DNA of 64,000 nt from Mesorhizobium metallidurans STM 2683. GTDB taxonomy: Bacteria; Pseudomonadota; Alphaproteobacteria; Rhizobiales; Rhizobiaceae. Numbering within the stretch: the stretch's first letter is position 1; every line of letters starts with the position of its first letter. The stretch spans positions 30,625 to 94,624 of the forward strand of contig NZ_CAUM01000112.1 of assembly GCF_000350085.1 (NCBI RefSeq). Reading direction: 5' to 3'. The notes under the pieces were generated by a model. That model saw only the letters and a list, made by a program, of their open reading frames with translations. It did no database searches and was not told the DNA's origin. Made by a program: the position numbers and the translations under genes. Below, in pieces: positions 48,762 to 57,405 of this stretch.

Positions 48762-49529
48762 CTAGGACAGCGACGTCTCGATCAGCTGAACCTCCGCCTC
48801 CTGGCAGATCTTGCGTACCGACGGAATGTCGCAGCGGTCGGTGATGAAGGTGTTGACCTGCGACAGATGACCGATGCGAACCGGCGCCGTGCGCTCGAAC
48901 TTGGTCCGGTCGGACACCAGGATGACATGCCTCGCATTGGCGATGATCGCCTGCGCCACCTTCACCTCGCGAAAGTCGAAATCGAGCAGCGCTCCGTCAT
49001 GATCGATCGCCGAGGCGCCGATCACTGCATAGTCGACCTTGAACTGTCGGATGAAATCGACCGCCGCCTCGCCGACCACGCCGCCGTCGGAACCCCGCAC
49101 GACGCCGCCGGCGATCACCACCTCGATCGAAGGATATATGCGCATCCTGTTGGCAACATTGATATTATTGGTGATGACCATCAAGCCCGTATGATCGAGA
49201 AGCGCCTTGCTGACCGATTCTGTCGTGGTGCCGATGTTGATGAACAGCGAGGCGTTGTCAGGGATCAGCCTCGCCGCCGCAAGGCCGATCGCTTCCTTCT
49301 CATCGGCGGCGATCTTGCGCCGCGCCTCATATTCCAAGTTCTCGATGCCGGACGGAAACAGCGCCCCGCCATGGATGCGGGAAAGCAGCCTTTGATCGCA
49401 CAGATCGTTGAGATCCTTGCGGATGGTCTGTGGCGTCACGTTGAAATGCGTTGCCAGATCATCGACCAGCACACGGCCATGATCCTTGGCCATCTGGATG
49501 ATTTCGGCATGCCGTGGCGACAGATACAT
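48762..49529 (-). CDS. glpR: DeoR-family regulator GlpR
   Basis: The 255-residue repressor has the DeoR-type winged helix (RHAEIIQMAKDHGRVLVDDLATHFNVTPQTIRKDLNDL) and a C-terminal sugar-phosphate sensor domain (NIGTTTESVSKALLDH). In this family glycerol 3-phosphate usually relieves repression. ATG at 49529 with GAGG upstream. It is followed by the operator array and glpD on the same strand. Confidence 0.93.
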   Translation of the reverse strand: MYLSPRHAEIIQMAKDHGRVLVDDLATHFNVTPQTIRKDLNDLCDQRLLSRIHGGALFPSGIENLEYEARRKIAADEKEAIGLAAARLIPDNASLFINIGTTTESVSKALLDHTGLMVITNNINVANRMRIYPSIEVVIAGGVVRGSDGGVVGEAAVDFIRQFKVDYAVIGASAIDHDGALLDFDFREVKVAQAIIANARHVILVSDRTKFERTAPVRIGHLSQVNTFITDRCDIPSVRKICQEAEVQLIETSLS

Positions 49530-49544
49530 CAGGGGAGCCTCTAT

Positions 49545-49577
49545 TTTCGTTTTTCTTGTCCATAGCCCAAAACGAAA
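49545..49577 (-). promoter_or_regulatory. Inverted repeat before glpR
   Basis: TTTCGTTTT (49545-49553) and AAAACGAAA (49569-49577) form a perfect 9-bp inverted repeat upstream of the glpR start. It shares its core with the glpD array, so GlpR probably autoregulates. Confidence 0.6.
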
Positions 49578-49655
49578 GTGATGAAAAGGCGCAGGTCGAT
49601 TAATGAAAATCAGATGATAGCGAAGGCAAACTTCGGCGCAACTCTCAGAGACCAA

Positions 49656-51068
49656 TCACGCCAGGTCGCGGGCGATCTCCGTGATGGTCTCGAAAGCAGT
49701 GTCGATATCCGCCGCCGTCGTCTCGAACTGGCCGACTTGAAAACGGATCGCAACATGCCCGTCCACGCGCGTCTGCGTCAGGTAGATGCGGCCATCGTCG
49801 TTGATCGCATTGACCAGGCGAAGGTTGTGGTCGTCCGCATCCCAGCCTTCGGCCGCTATGTGCCGGAACGAAAACAGCGACAGCATCGGTTCGGTGACGA
49901 TCTCGAAATCCGGCTCTCCGGCCAGCCGCGCAGCGAGACGTTCGCTCCAGACGACATGGTTGCGGATCATGGCCCGCAGATTTTCCAGCCCATGGGCCCG
50001 CAGCAGGAACCACAGTTTCAGCGCGCGAAAACGCCTGCCGAGCGGCACCGACCATTCGGAATAATTGATGATGCCGTCGCGTCCATGCGTCTTCAGGAAT
50101 TCGGGCTTGATCGCCAGCGTGCGGACGAGATCCTCCGGCTGCCGGATGAACTGAACCGAGCAGTCGAACTGCGCACCCAGCCATTTATGCGGATTGAAGA
50201 CGATGGAATCCGCCTGCTCGGCGCCAGCCCAGAAATGACGGTATTCCGGGCAGATCATCGCCGATCCGGCCCAGGCCGCATCGACATGCAGGTAGAGCCC
50301 GTGGCGCCTGGCTACCGCGGCAACGCCGGCAACGTCATCCGTGCCGCCGGTGCTGGTGCCACCGACGCTGGCGATGATGCCAGCCGGCACCATGCCGCTT
50401 TTGCGATCGGCGACGATTGCCGCTTCGAGGGCGATGATATCCATTGCATGGAAGCGGCCGGCAACGGGAATGCGCACGAGGTTCTCCTCGCCGATGCCGG
50501 ATACCCAGATCGCCCGGTCGATGGAGGTATGCACCTGGTCGGACGAATAGACGCGCAATGTCGGCTGGCCTTGCAGGCCCTTCTTGTTGCCCTGCCAGTC
50601 GAGCGCGCGCTCGCGCATGGTCAACACGGCCGCCAGCGTCGCCGACGACGCCGAATCCTGCATGACGCCGGAAAACCCCTCCGGCAAACCGAGCGCCTGC
50701 CGCATCCAGTCGACGACGCGCGTCTCGAGCTCGGTTGCCGCCGGCGACGTCTGCCAGAGCATGCACTGCGCGGCCATCGCCGAGACCAGATATTCGGCCA
50801 CCACCGAAGCGGGTGCGGCGTTGGCCGGAAAATAGGCAAAGAAGCGCGGATGCTGCCAGTGCGTCATGCCCGGCAGGATCTTTTGCTCGAAATCGGCGAA
50901 GATTGCCTGCATCGTCTCGCCATCTTCCGGTGGCGACGCATTGATGCTTTTGAAAATCTCGCCCGGCTCGACGAGCGGCCGCACCGGCCTTTCTCGCAGC
51001 GTGTCGCGGTAGTCGGCACCCCATTCAGCCGCGTACAGCGACCACTCGCGAAATTCATTGCCTTTCAT
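49656..51068 (-). CDS. PLP-dependent decarboxylase (group II, aromatic amino acid type)
   Basis: The 470-residue enzyme resembles aromatic-L-amino-acid decarboxylases. Present are THWQHPRFFAYFPAN, MQDSASSATLAAVLTMRERA, LYLHVDAAWAGSAMICPEYR, and NPHKWLGAQFDCS with the PLP lysine. The substrate cannot be fixed; tryptophan, tyrosine or dopa are possible. ATG at 51068 has GGAGAGGGA upstream. It follows the Anbu gene by 67 bases on the same strand. Confidence 0.88.
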   Translation of the reverse strand: MKGNEFREWSLYAAEWGADYRDTLRERPVRPLVEPGEIFKSINASPPEDGETMQAIFADFEQKILPGMTHWQHPRFFAYFPANAAPASVVAEYLVSAMAAQCMLWQTSPAATELETRVVDWMRQALGLPEGFSGVMQDSASSATLAAVLTMRERALDWQGNKKGLQGQPTLRVYSSDQVHTSIDRAIWVSGIGEENLVRIPVAGRFHAMDIIALEAAIVADRKSGMVPAGIIASVGGTSTGGTDDVAGVAAVARRHGLYLHVDAAWAGSAMICPEYRHFWAGAEQADSIVFNPHKWLGAQFDCSVQFIRQPEDLVRTLAIKPEFLKTHGRDGIINYSEWSVPLGRRFRALKLWFLLRAHGLENLRAMIRNHVVWSERLAARLAGEPDFEIVTEPMLSLFSFRHIAAEGWDADDHNLRLVNAINDDGRIYLTQTRVDGHVAIRFQVGQFETTAADIDTAFETITEIARDLA

Positions 51069-51135
51069 TTCCCTCTCCGTTGCCCCTCGTCGAGCGGATA
51101 CGAGGCGATCAAAGATCACGAAAAATAGGCGACTT

Positions 51136-51867
51136 TCATTCGGAAAAATCGGGCAAGCTCGCAAAAGCAGCCTTCAGCGCATTCGACCAGCCGTCCGAGA
51201 TCGTGCGGTAATATCGATCGTCCTGCGCTATCCGCTTCTTCAGGCTGATCTTGAAGGCGTCCTTTTCGTAGAACAGCAGGTCGAGCGGCAGGCCGACCGA
51301 CAGGTTCGATTTCAGCGTCGAGTCGAACGACACCAGGAGCAGCTTCACTGTTTCGGCGAAACTCATCGTCCTCTCATAGGCGCGGATGATGATCGGCTTG
51401 CCGTATTTGGTCTCGCCGATCTGGAAGAACGGCGTGTCGTCGGTCGATTCGATGAAATTGCCCTCGGGATAGATCATGAACAGCCGTGGTTCGCTGCCCC
51501 GGATCTGGCCGCCGAGGATAAACGAGGCATTGAAATAGGAATCGGCCTTGTCGCCGGTAGGCGACGAGTGGGCGATGACTTCCTTGACGGTGTCGCCGAC
51601 CATCCGCACCGTCTGGTACATGGAAGGCGTTTCCAGCAGCGTCGCGTGGCGATCGGCAATTGCCTTGGTGCGTTCGTCGAGCAGGCTGACCACGGCCTGC
51701 GTCGTCGCCAGATTGCCCGCCGACATCAGCACGATGACGCGCTCGCCCGGCTCCTCCCAGACATGCATCTTCTTGAAGGTCGAGATCGAATCCATGCCCG
51801 CATTGGTGCGCGTGTCCGACATGAACACGAGCCCACGATCGATCTTCAGCCCGACGCAATAGGTCAT
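51136..51867 (-). CDS. Anbu proteasome-like peptidase
   Basis: The 243-residue protein matches the ancestral beta subunit (Anbu/BPH) family. It begins MTYCVGLKIDRGLVFMSDTRTNAG, so removal of Met would expose the nucleophilic Thr2. The FKKMHVW region and FFQIGETKYGKPII follow. Anbu assembles into open helical or ring structures, and its substrate is unknown. ATG at 51867 is taken over a 36-residue extension because the Thr must be N-terminal. It is the last of four linked genes. Confidence 0.92.
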   Translation of the reverse strand: MTYCVGLKIDRGLVFMSDTRTNAGMDSISTFKKMHVWEEPGERVIVLMSAGNLATTQAVVSLLDERTKAIADRHATLLETPSMYQTVRMVGDTVKEVIAHSSPTGDKADSYFNASFILGGQIRGSEPRLFMIYPEGNFIESTDDTPFFQIGETKYGKPIIIRAYERTMSFAETVKLLLVSFDSTLKSNLSVGLPLDLLFYEKDAFKISLKKRIAQDDRYYRTISDGWSNALKAAFASLPDFSE

Positions 51868-51898
51868 CGAATCTCTTTGGCAGCAATCTTGCCGGGAA

Positions 51899-52693
51899 TT
51901 ACTGCTCCACCGTGACGGTGACCGCAAGCTGTTCTTCCGCCTGTCCCAGCCGAATTCCCGACACGGGCGTGGCATCGCGATAATCGCGGCCGGTCGCCAC
52001 CTTTACATAGCGTTCGTCGGGAGAAATACCGTTGGCCGCATCGAAGGCAACCCAGCCGAGCCCGAACACATGCGCCTCGGCCCAGGCGTGGCTTGCCGCC
52101 TGCTCGACCGCCGCATCCAGCATCAGATAGCCGCTGACATAGCGGGCCGGAAACCCCATGGCGCGCGCCGCGGCGGCAAAGATGTGGCTATGGTCCTGGC
52201 AGACGCCGGTCTTGAGCGCCAGCGCCTCCTCGGCCGGCGTCGTCGCATTGGTGGTGCCGGGCGTATAGGCGACGCGCTCGCCGATCGCGGCCATCAGCCG
52301 GTGCAGCCGTTCGATGTCGGTGCCCTTGCCGACCGATGCGGCAAGCTCGCGGATGCCGTCGCCGATCGTCGTCAAAGGTGTCTCATGGACGAACAGCCAG
52401 AGCGGTGCAAAACCCTGATGCGGCCCGGAAACACCAGCGGTGTCGCGCGTCACCACCTCGCCAGCTGCCTCGACGGTGATGAAATCGCGCTCGCCTTCGA
52501 CGCTCAACAGCCGCGTGTCATTGCCGAAATGGTCGGTGAAGCGCACTTCCTCGCGCGCGCCGTAGATCTGCAGCTCCCAAGACAGCACCGTCTGCGTCTG
52601 ACCGCTTAGCGGGAGAAGCCGCAACCGCTGCAGCAGATAGTGCACCGGCGCATCGTAACGGTATTCGGTCCGGTGAGTGATCTTGAGCCGCAT
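51899..52693 (-). CDS. Transglutaminase-like cysteine protease of the Anbu cluster
   Basis: The 264-residue protein has a bacterial transglutaminase-like N-domain (RLKITHRTEYRYDAPVHYLLQRLRL) and the catalytic triad C165 (KTGVCQDHSH), H202 (SHAWAEAHV) and D218 (AFDAANG). It probably hydrolyses or forms isopeptide or peptide bonds. I used ATG 52693, directly before the conserved first strand; ATG 52702 is three codons upstream. It sits 31 bases before the Anbu gene. Confidence 0.92.
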   Translation of the reverse strand: MRLKITHRTEYRYDAPVHYLLQRLRLLPLSGQTQTVLSWELQIYGAREEVRFTDHFGNDTRLLSVEGERDFITVEAAGEVVTRDTAGVSGPHQGFAPLWLFVHETPLTTIGDGIRELAASVGKGTDIERLHRLMAAIGERVAYTPGTTNATTPAEEALALKTGVCQDHSHIFAAAARAMGFPARYVSGYLMLDAAVEQAASHAWAEAHVFGLGWVAFDAANGISPDERYVKVATGRDYRDATPVSGIRLGQAEEQLAVTVTVEQ

Positions 52694-52713
52694 GGGCGTC
52701 ATTTTCCATTTGT

Positions 52714-52761
52714 AAGCACGATCTTGTCCGCAAACCGGTTTCCACTTTGCGGATCATGCTT
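52714..52761. repeat. Short intergenic palindrome (RIME-like)
   Basis: Arms AAGCACGATC (52714-52723) and GATCATGCTT (52752-52761) pair with one mismatch, and inner arms TCCGCAAA and TTTGCGGA also pair. This fits the small palindromic repeats common in rhizobial intergenic DNA. It overlaps the stop codon of the alpha-E gene. Confidence 0.55.
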
Positions 52762-53701
52762 AGTAAAACTTGTAGTCCTGCGCGATCTCGTCGCCGAGCC
52801 TGGTGTTGTCGCGAATGAAATTGGCCAGGAATTCATGCAGGCCGGCGTCGAATATGTCCTTGATCGAGCCAGCCGTCAGCATGGACTGGGTCTTGCCGGC
52901 CGTCGCATGACAGGCATGGCGTTCCCCATAGTCGTCGCCGAGGAATTTCAGGTGCTCCGTCAGGAAGCGGTAGCAGAAGGTCAGCGAGCGCGGCATGCGC
53001 ACATTGAGGATCAGATAATCGGCGATGTTGGTCGGCTTGTAGTCGGCCTCGTAAACCCAGCGATAGGAGCGGTGCGCCGACACCGAGCGCAGGATCGATT
53101 CCCACTGGTAATTGTCCAGCGTCGAACCGACCCAGGAGATCGACGGCAACAGCACATAGTATTTCACGTCGAGGATGCGCGCCGTGTTGTCGGCGCGCTC
53201 GACATAGGTGCCGAGCTGCGAGAAATCGAAGATCTCGTTGCGCAGCATGGTGCCGTAGAACGAGCCGCGGATCAGCGCCGTCTCGCGCTTGATGGCATCG
53301 AGCACGCTGGGCAGGTCGCGCTCGTCGATCCGCCTGGCCAGCATCCGCTTCAGCGCCATCCACGCTTCGTTGATACTCTCCCAGGTCTCGCGCGTCAGCG
53401 CGGTGCGCACCATGCGGGCATTGTTGCGGGCCGTTTCGATCGACGACATCGTGCTCGATGGGTTCGACGTGTCCCTCAGCAGGAAATCGGCGACATTGGC
53501 TGCGGTGTACTCCTGGTATTTCTGGGTGAAGGCAGCGTCCGAACCGGCGCTGAGCAGCACCGAATTCCACTCTTCCGAGGCGTTCTGCGTACGGGTCAGC
53601 GCCATGCGCAGCCCGGCATCGACCAGCCGCGCCATGTTTTCCGCCCGCTCGATATAGCGGTTCATCCAGTAGAGCCCGTTGGCGGTGCGGCCGAGAAGCA
53701 T
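52760..53701 (-). CDS. Alpha-E domain protein of the Anbu cluster
   Basis: The 313-residue, all-helical protein begins MLLGRTANGLYWMNRYIERAENMARLVD and contains SFYGTMLRNEIFDFSQLGTYVERADNTARILDVKYY, the alpha-E (DUF403) signature with its repeated ERA(D/E)N motif. These proteins occur with circularly permuted ATP-grasp ligases; their biochemical role is unknown. It lies 66 bases upstream of the transglutaminase gene. Confidence 0.93.
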   Translation of the reverse strand: MLLGRTANGLYWMNRYIERAENMARLVDAGLRMALTRTQNASEEWNSVLLSAGSDAAFTQKYQEYTAANVADFLLRDTSNPSSTMSSIETARNNARMVRTALTRETWESINEAWMALKRMLARRIDERDLPSVLDAIKRETALIRGSFYGTMLRNEIFDFSQLGTYVERADNTARILDVKYYVLLPSISWVGSTLDNYQWESILRSVSAHRSYRWVYEADYKPTNIADYLILNVRMPRSLTFCYRFLTEHLKFLGDDYGERHACHATAGKTQSMLTAGSIKDIFDAGLHEFLANFIRDNTRLGDEIAQDYKFY

Positions 53702-53724
53702 TCTACGCGGTCCTTTGGGCGGTG

Positions 53725-53854
53725 AATGGTGAATGGTGAATGGTGAATGGCAAGATTTTACCTGGACAGAACATTGCGTTTTTCTCTTCGAGGCATTCTA
53801 CCGAAGTCAATGAGAATATCATTCTATTCCATTCACCATTCACCATTCACCATT
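53725..53854. repeat. 26-bp inverted repeat built of heptamers
   Basis: Four copies of GGTGAAT (53721-53748) face three copies of ATTCACC (53831-53851). Together they give a perfect 26-bp inverted repeat (53725-53750 and 53829-53854) around a 78-base loop. It fills the gap between the ATP-grasp and alpha-E genes, and its right arm runs into the ATP-grasp stop codon. Confidence 0.85.
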
Positions 53855-55271
53855 AATCATCCAGCACCCAAGTATCCTTCGTCCCACCGCCTTGCGAGGA
53901 ATTGACAACCAGCGACCCTTCCTTGAGCGCCACGCGCGTCAGCCCGCCGGGCACGATCTGGATACGGTCGGAAACCAGCACATAGGGCCTGAGATCGACA
54001 TGGCGCGGCGACAGTCCCTTCTCGGTCAGAATCGGACAGGTCGACAGCGCCAGCGTCGGCTGGGCGATGTAGTTCGACGGCTTCGCCTGGAGTTTCTTGG
54101 AAAAATCCTGGCATTCCTTCTTGGTCGCGGCCGGTCCGACCAGCATGCCGTAGCCGCCGGAACCATGCACTTCCTTGATGACCAGTTCGTCGATGTGCTC
54201 GATCACATATTTCAGGCTGTCCGGTTCCGAGCAGCGCCAGGTCGGGATGTTGCCGAGGATCGCCTTGCGGCCGGTGTAGAATTCGACGATCTCGGGCATG
54301 TAGGAGTAGATCGCCTTGTCGTCGGCGATGCCGGTCCCCGGCGCATTGGCGATGGTGATGTTGCCGGCGCGGTAGACATCCATGATGCCGGGCACGCCAA
54401 GCGCGGAGTCCGGCCGGAAGGTCAGCGGATCGAGGAAGGAATCGTCCACCCTTCGGTAGAGCACATCGATCTGCTTGTAGCCTTCGGTGGTGCGCATCGC
54501 GACATGACCGTCGATGACGCGCAGATCCTGCCCCTCGACCAGCTGCACCCCCATCTGGTCGGCAAGGAAAGCATGCTCGAAATAGGCCGAGTTGAAGCTG
54601 CCGGGCGTCAGCACGGCGATGGTCGGCGTGCCTTTCGTGCCTTGCGGCCGCACCGCCGCCAGCGACTGGCGCAGGAGCTGCGGGTAGTTTTCGACAGGCC
54701 GCACCTTGATCTGCTGGAACAGCTCGGGAAAAAGCTGCATCATCGTCTCGCGGTTCTCCAGCATGTAGGAGACGCCGGATGGCGTGCGTGCATTGTCCTC
54801 CAGCACATAGAATTCGTTCTCGCTGATGCGCACGATGTCGACGCCGATGATATGGGTGTAGACGCCGGCCGGCGGCCTGACCCCGATCATCTCCGGCAGG
54901 AACGCCTCGTTCCTGGCGATCAGCTCCTTGGGAACGCGGCCGGCGCGCAAGATCTCCTGTCGATGATAGATGTCGTCGAGGAAGGCGTTCAACGCCTGGA
55001 CGCGCTGCTCGATGCCTTGCGTCAGCCGCCGCCATTCATTGCCCGAAATGATGCGCGGAACGATATCGAAGGGGATGAGGCGTTCGGAGGCTTCCTGCTC
55101 GCCATAGACGGCAAAGGTGATGCCGGTCTTGCGGAAGACGCGTTCGGCGTCCTGCATCTTCTCGGTAAGTCTGGCCGGGTCCTGCTCCTTCAGCCAGCGA
55201 TCGTAAGCCGAATACGGTTTTCTCAATCCGGAGACTTCCGGAAGCATTTCGTCGAACGCTGCCAATCGCAT
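53853..55271 (-). CDS. Circularly permuted ATP-grasp protein of the Anbu cluster
   Basis: The 472-residue protein belongs to the DUF404/DUF407 ATP-grasp ligases. Visible are RIISGNEWRRLTQGIEQRVQALN, DIVRISENEFYVLEDNARTPSGVSYMLENR, VIKEVHGSGGYGMLVGP (nucleotide binding) and RHVDLRPYVLVSDRI. It is predicted to join amino acids or peptides using ATP. ATG at 55271 with AGGGGAG upstream is chosen; ATG 55289 is an alternative. It is the first gene of the cluster. Confidence 0.93.
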   Translation of the reverse strand: MRLAAFDEMLPEVSGLRKPYSAYDRWLKEQDPARLTEKMQDAERVFRKTGITFAVYGEQEASERLIPFDIVPRIISGNEWRRLTQGIEQRVQALNAFLDDIYHRQEILRAGRVPKELIARNEAFLPEMIGVRPPAGVYTHIIGVDIVRISENEFYVLEDNARTPSGVSYMLENRETMMQLFPELFQQIKVRPVENYPQLLRQSLAAVRPQGTKGTPTIAVLTPGSFNSAYFEHAFLADQMGVQLVEGQDLRVIDGHVAMRTTEGYKQIDVLYRRVDDSFLDPLTFRPDSALGVPGIMDVYRAGNITIANAPGTGIADDKAIYSYMPEIVEFYTGRKAILGNIPTWRCSEPDSLKYVIEHIDELVIKEVHGSGGYGMLVGPAATKKECQDFSKKLQAKPSNYIAQPTLALSTCPILTEKGLSPRHVDLRPYVLVSDRIQIVPGGLTRVALKEGSLVVNSSQGGGTKDTWVLDD

Positions 55272-55412
55272 ACTCCCCTGTGCAGCCATTTCACTGGCGT
55301 CGCCGGAGAAAATCAAGCGCAATCGGCAATTTAAAGGGTGCCGGCGATCAGTATGTCACCGCTGCCTAAAATTAGGGCAGCAACAATATGGCTGTGTCAG
55401 GGGTTTGCCTCG

Positions 55413-55649
55413 TTAGAAGGCGCGGAAGGTGACGACCGTAAACGTGTCCTTGATGCCGGTGAGAATCTGCACCTTCTCGTTGACGAAGTGGCCGATGTCC
55501 TCCTCGTCGTCGACATAGAATTTCGCGAGCAGGTCGTAGTTGCCGGCGGTCGAGTAGATTTCCGAGGCAATCTCGGCATCGGCCAGTGCGCTGGCAACGT
55601 CATAGGCCTTGCCCAGGTCGCACTTTATCTGCACGAAAAACGCCTTCAT
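55413..55649 (-). CDS. Stand-alone Lrp/AsnC ligand-binding (RAM) domain protein
   Basis: The 78-residue protein (MKAFFVQIKCDLGKAYDVASAL, then GNYDLLAKFYVDDEEDIGHFVNEKV) consists only of the Lrp/AsnC C-terminal effector domain without a helix-turn-helix. Such proteins may oligomerise with Lrp regulators or sense amino acids. ATG at 55649 has AGGA seven bases upstream. Confidence 0.87.
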   Translation of the reverse strand: MKAFFVQIKCDLGKAYDVASALADAEIASEIYSTAGNYDLLAKFYVDDEEDIGHFVNEKVQILTGIKDTFTVVTFRAF

Positions 55650-55848
55650 TGCCCGATCCTGCTCAAGCTTCCACGCATAGGCGGCCCTTGTGGCAGACTG
55701 CTGTCCTGCTTTCAAGCATGAGGGCGCCTGGGTTCACCCCCTTGCGTGCGACGTTGAATGTTGCCGTCGCTGAAACCATGAAGCGCCGTCGAGCGTATGA
55801 TATGCTGAGCGTCTTCGGACGGCTCGTCTGGGACAGCGGAGACAGGCC

Positions 55849-56268
55849 ATGCGCCGAGCGATTTTCGCACTAGCAATCGTTACACTCATCCTGGCATCCC
55901 CGGCCTTGGCCGGCGATGCCGAAATCAAGGCAGGCCAGGCAACGATCGACGGTCAATTGAAGGCTTTCATGGCCGACGATGGCGCGGCCGCCTACGGCTT
56001 TGCCGCACCGAATGTGAAACGCATCTTTCCGACCGTCGACACCTTCATGAACATGGTGACCAATGGCTATGCGCCGGTGCGCAAGCCGCGGACCTATTCC
56101 TTCGGCAAGGTGCAGGAAATGAGCCCGACATCGATCATCCAGCAGGTGCTGATCGTCGGACCGGACGGCAAGGACTACGAGGCGGTCTACACGCTCGAGC
56201 AGCAGCCCGACGGGACCTACCGGATAACCGGCTGCAGCCTGCGCGCATCCAATGCGCTGAGCACCTGA
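55849..56268 (+). CDS. DUF4864 family secreted protein
   Basis: The 139-residue protein has a signal peptide (MRRAIFALAIVTLILASPALA). The DUF4864 domain follows: AAYGFAAPNVKRIFPTVDTFMNMV and YEAVYTLEQQPDGTYRITGCSL. It is NTF2-like in outline and of unknown function. ATG at 55849 has GGAGA six bases upstream. It is convergent with tgt, six bases apart. Confidence 0.85.
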   Translation: MRRAIFALAIVTLILASPALAGDAEIKAGQATIDGQLKAFMADDGAAAYGFAAPNVKRIFPTVDTFMNMVTNGYAPVRKPRTYSFGKVQEMSPTSIIQQVLIVGPDGKDYEAVYTLEQQPDGTYRITGCSLRASNALST

Positions 56269-56274
56269 GGCCGG

Positions 56275-57405
56275 TCATATCGCGGGAATATCACCCCTCG
56301 CCCAGCCTTCGGAAATTTCCGCGGCCCGCGCGTCGAACGCGCCAGCCTCGATCGCGGCGCGAATGTCCTGCATCAGCTTTTGATAGTAGGAAAGATTGTT
56401 CCAGGTGAGCAGCATCGCTCCCAGCGCTTCTTGCGAACGCACCAGATGGTGCAGATAGGCGCGCGAGTAATCCCGCGCCGCCGGGCAGTCGCTCTCCTCG
56501 TCCAGCGGGCGCGGATCGTCGGCATGGCGGGCGTTGCGCAGATTGACCTTGCCGCGCCTTGTATAGGCAAGGCCATGGCGGCCGGCGCGCGTCGGCATCA
56601 CGCAATCGAACATGTCGATGCCGCGCGCCACCGATCTCAATATGTCGTCCGGCGTGCCGACGCCCATGAGATAGCGCGGCCTGTCCGCAGGCAGTTCCAG
56701 GCAAGTGATATCCAGCATCTCGAGCATCACCGCCTGCGGCTCGCCAACGGCTAGTCCGCCAATGGCGTAGCCCTTCAGATCCATCGCCTTCAGCGCCCGC
56801 GCCGAACGCAGCCGCAAAGCAGGCACGTCGCCGCCTTGCACGATGCCGAACATCGCTTTGCCCGGCTGGTCGCCGAACGCCGCCTTGCAGCGCTCCGCCC
56901 AGCGCAGCGACAGATCCATGGCGCGCTCGATTTCCTTCTCCTCGGCCGGCAGCGCCGTGCATTCGTCGAGCTGCATCTGGATGTCGGAATCGAGCAGCCC
57001 CTGGATCTCGATCGAGCGCTCCGGCGACATCTCATGGGCGGCGCCATCGATATGCGAGCGGAAAGTGACGCCTTTTTCCGTGAGCTTCCTCAGCTTCGAC
57101 AGCGACATCACCTGGAAACCGCCGCTGTCGGTCAGGATCGGATGCGGCCAGCGGGCGAACTCATGCAGGCCGCCGAGCCGCGCCACGCGCTCGGCGCCGG
57201 GCCTCAGCATCAGGTGATAGGTATTGCCAAGGATGATGTCGGCGCCGACACCGCGCACCTGCTCCATATACATCGCTTTCACCGTGCCGCCGGTGCCGAC
57301 CGGCATGAAAGCCGGCGTGCGGATTTCACCGCGCGGCATGGTGATCGTACCGCGCCGTGCTCTACCGTCCGTCGCCGATACCTTGAAGGTAAATGCCTTA
57401 CTCAT
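56275..57405 (-). CDS. tgt: Queuine tRNA-ribosyltransferase (Zn ligands altered)
   Basis: The 376-residue TIM-barrel enzyme inserts preQ1 into the wobble position of GUN tRNAs. The active-site aspartates are in [10 protein letters not shown] and [17 protein letters not shown]. The zinc site, however, reads S305-D-C307-P-A-A310 where the Zymomonas enzyme has CxCxxC, and the fourth ligand histidine is N336 in LTWNNLSYY. Only one of four ligands remains. ATG at 57405 with AAGGAG upstream; it overlaps the small upstream gene by eight bases. Confidence 0.94.
   Translation of the reverse strand: MSKAFTFKVSATDGRARRGTITMPRGEIRTPAFMPVGTGGTVKAMYMEQVRGVGADIILGNTYHLMLRPGAERVARLGGLHEFARWPHPILTDSGGFQVMSLSKLRKLTEKGVTFRSHIDGAAHEMSPERSIEIQGLLDSDIQMQLDECTALPAEEKEIERAMDLSLRWAERCKAAFGDQPGKAMFGIVQGGDVPALRLRSARALKAMDLKGYAIGGLAVGEPQAVMLEMLDITCLELPADRPRYLMGVGTPDDILRSVARGIDMFDCVMPTRAGRHGLAYTRRGKVNLRNARHADDPRPLDEESDCPAARDYSRAYLHHLVRSQEALGAMLLTWNNLSYYQKLMQDIRAAIEAGAFDARAAEISEGWARGDIPAI

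Noticed and set aside
53721..53851. Tandem heptamers as a CRISPR array
   Set aside because: Units are only seven bases without spacers, and no cas genes are near.
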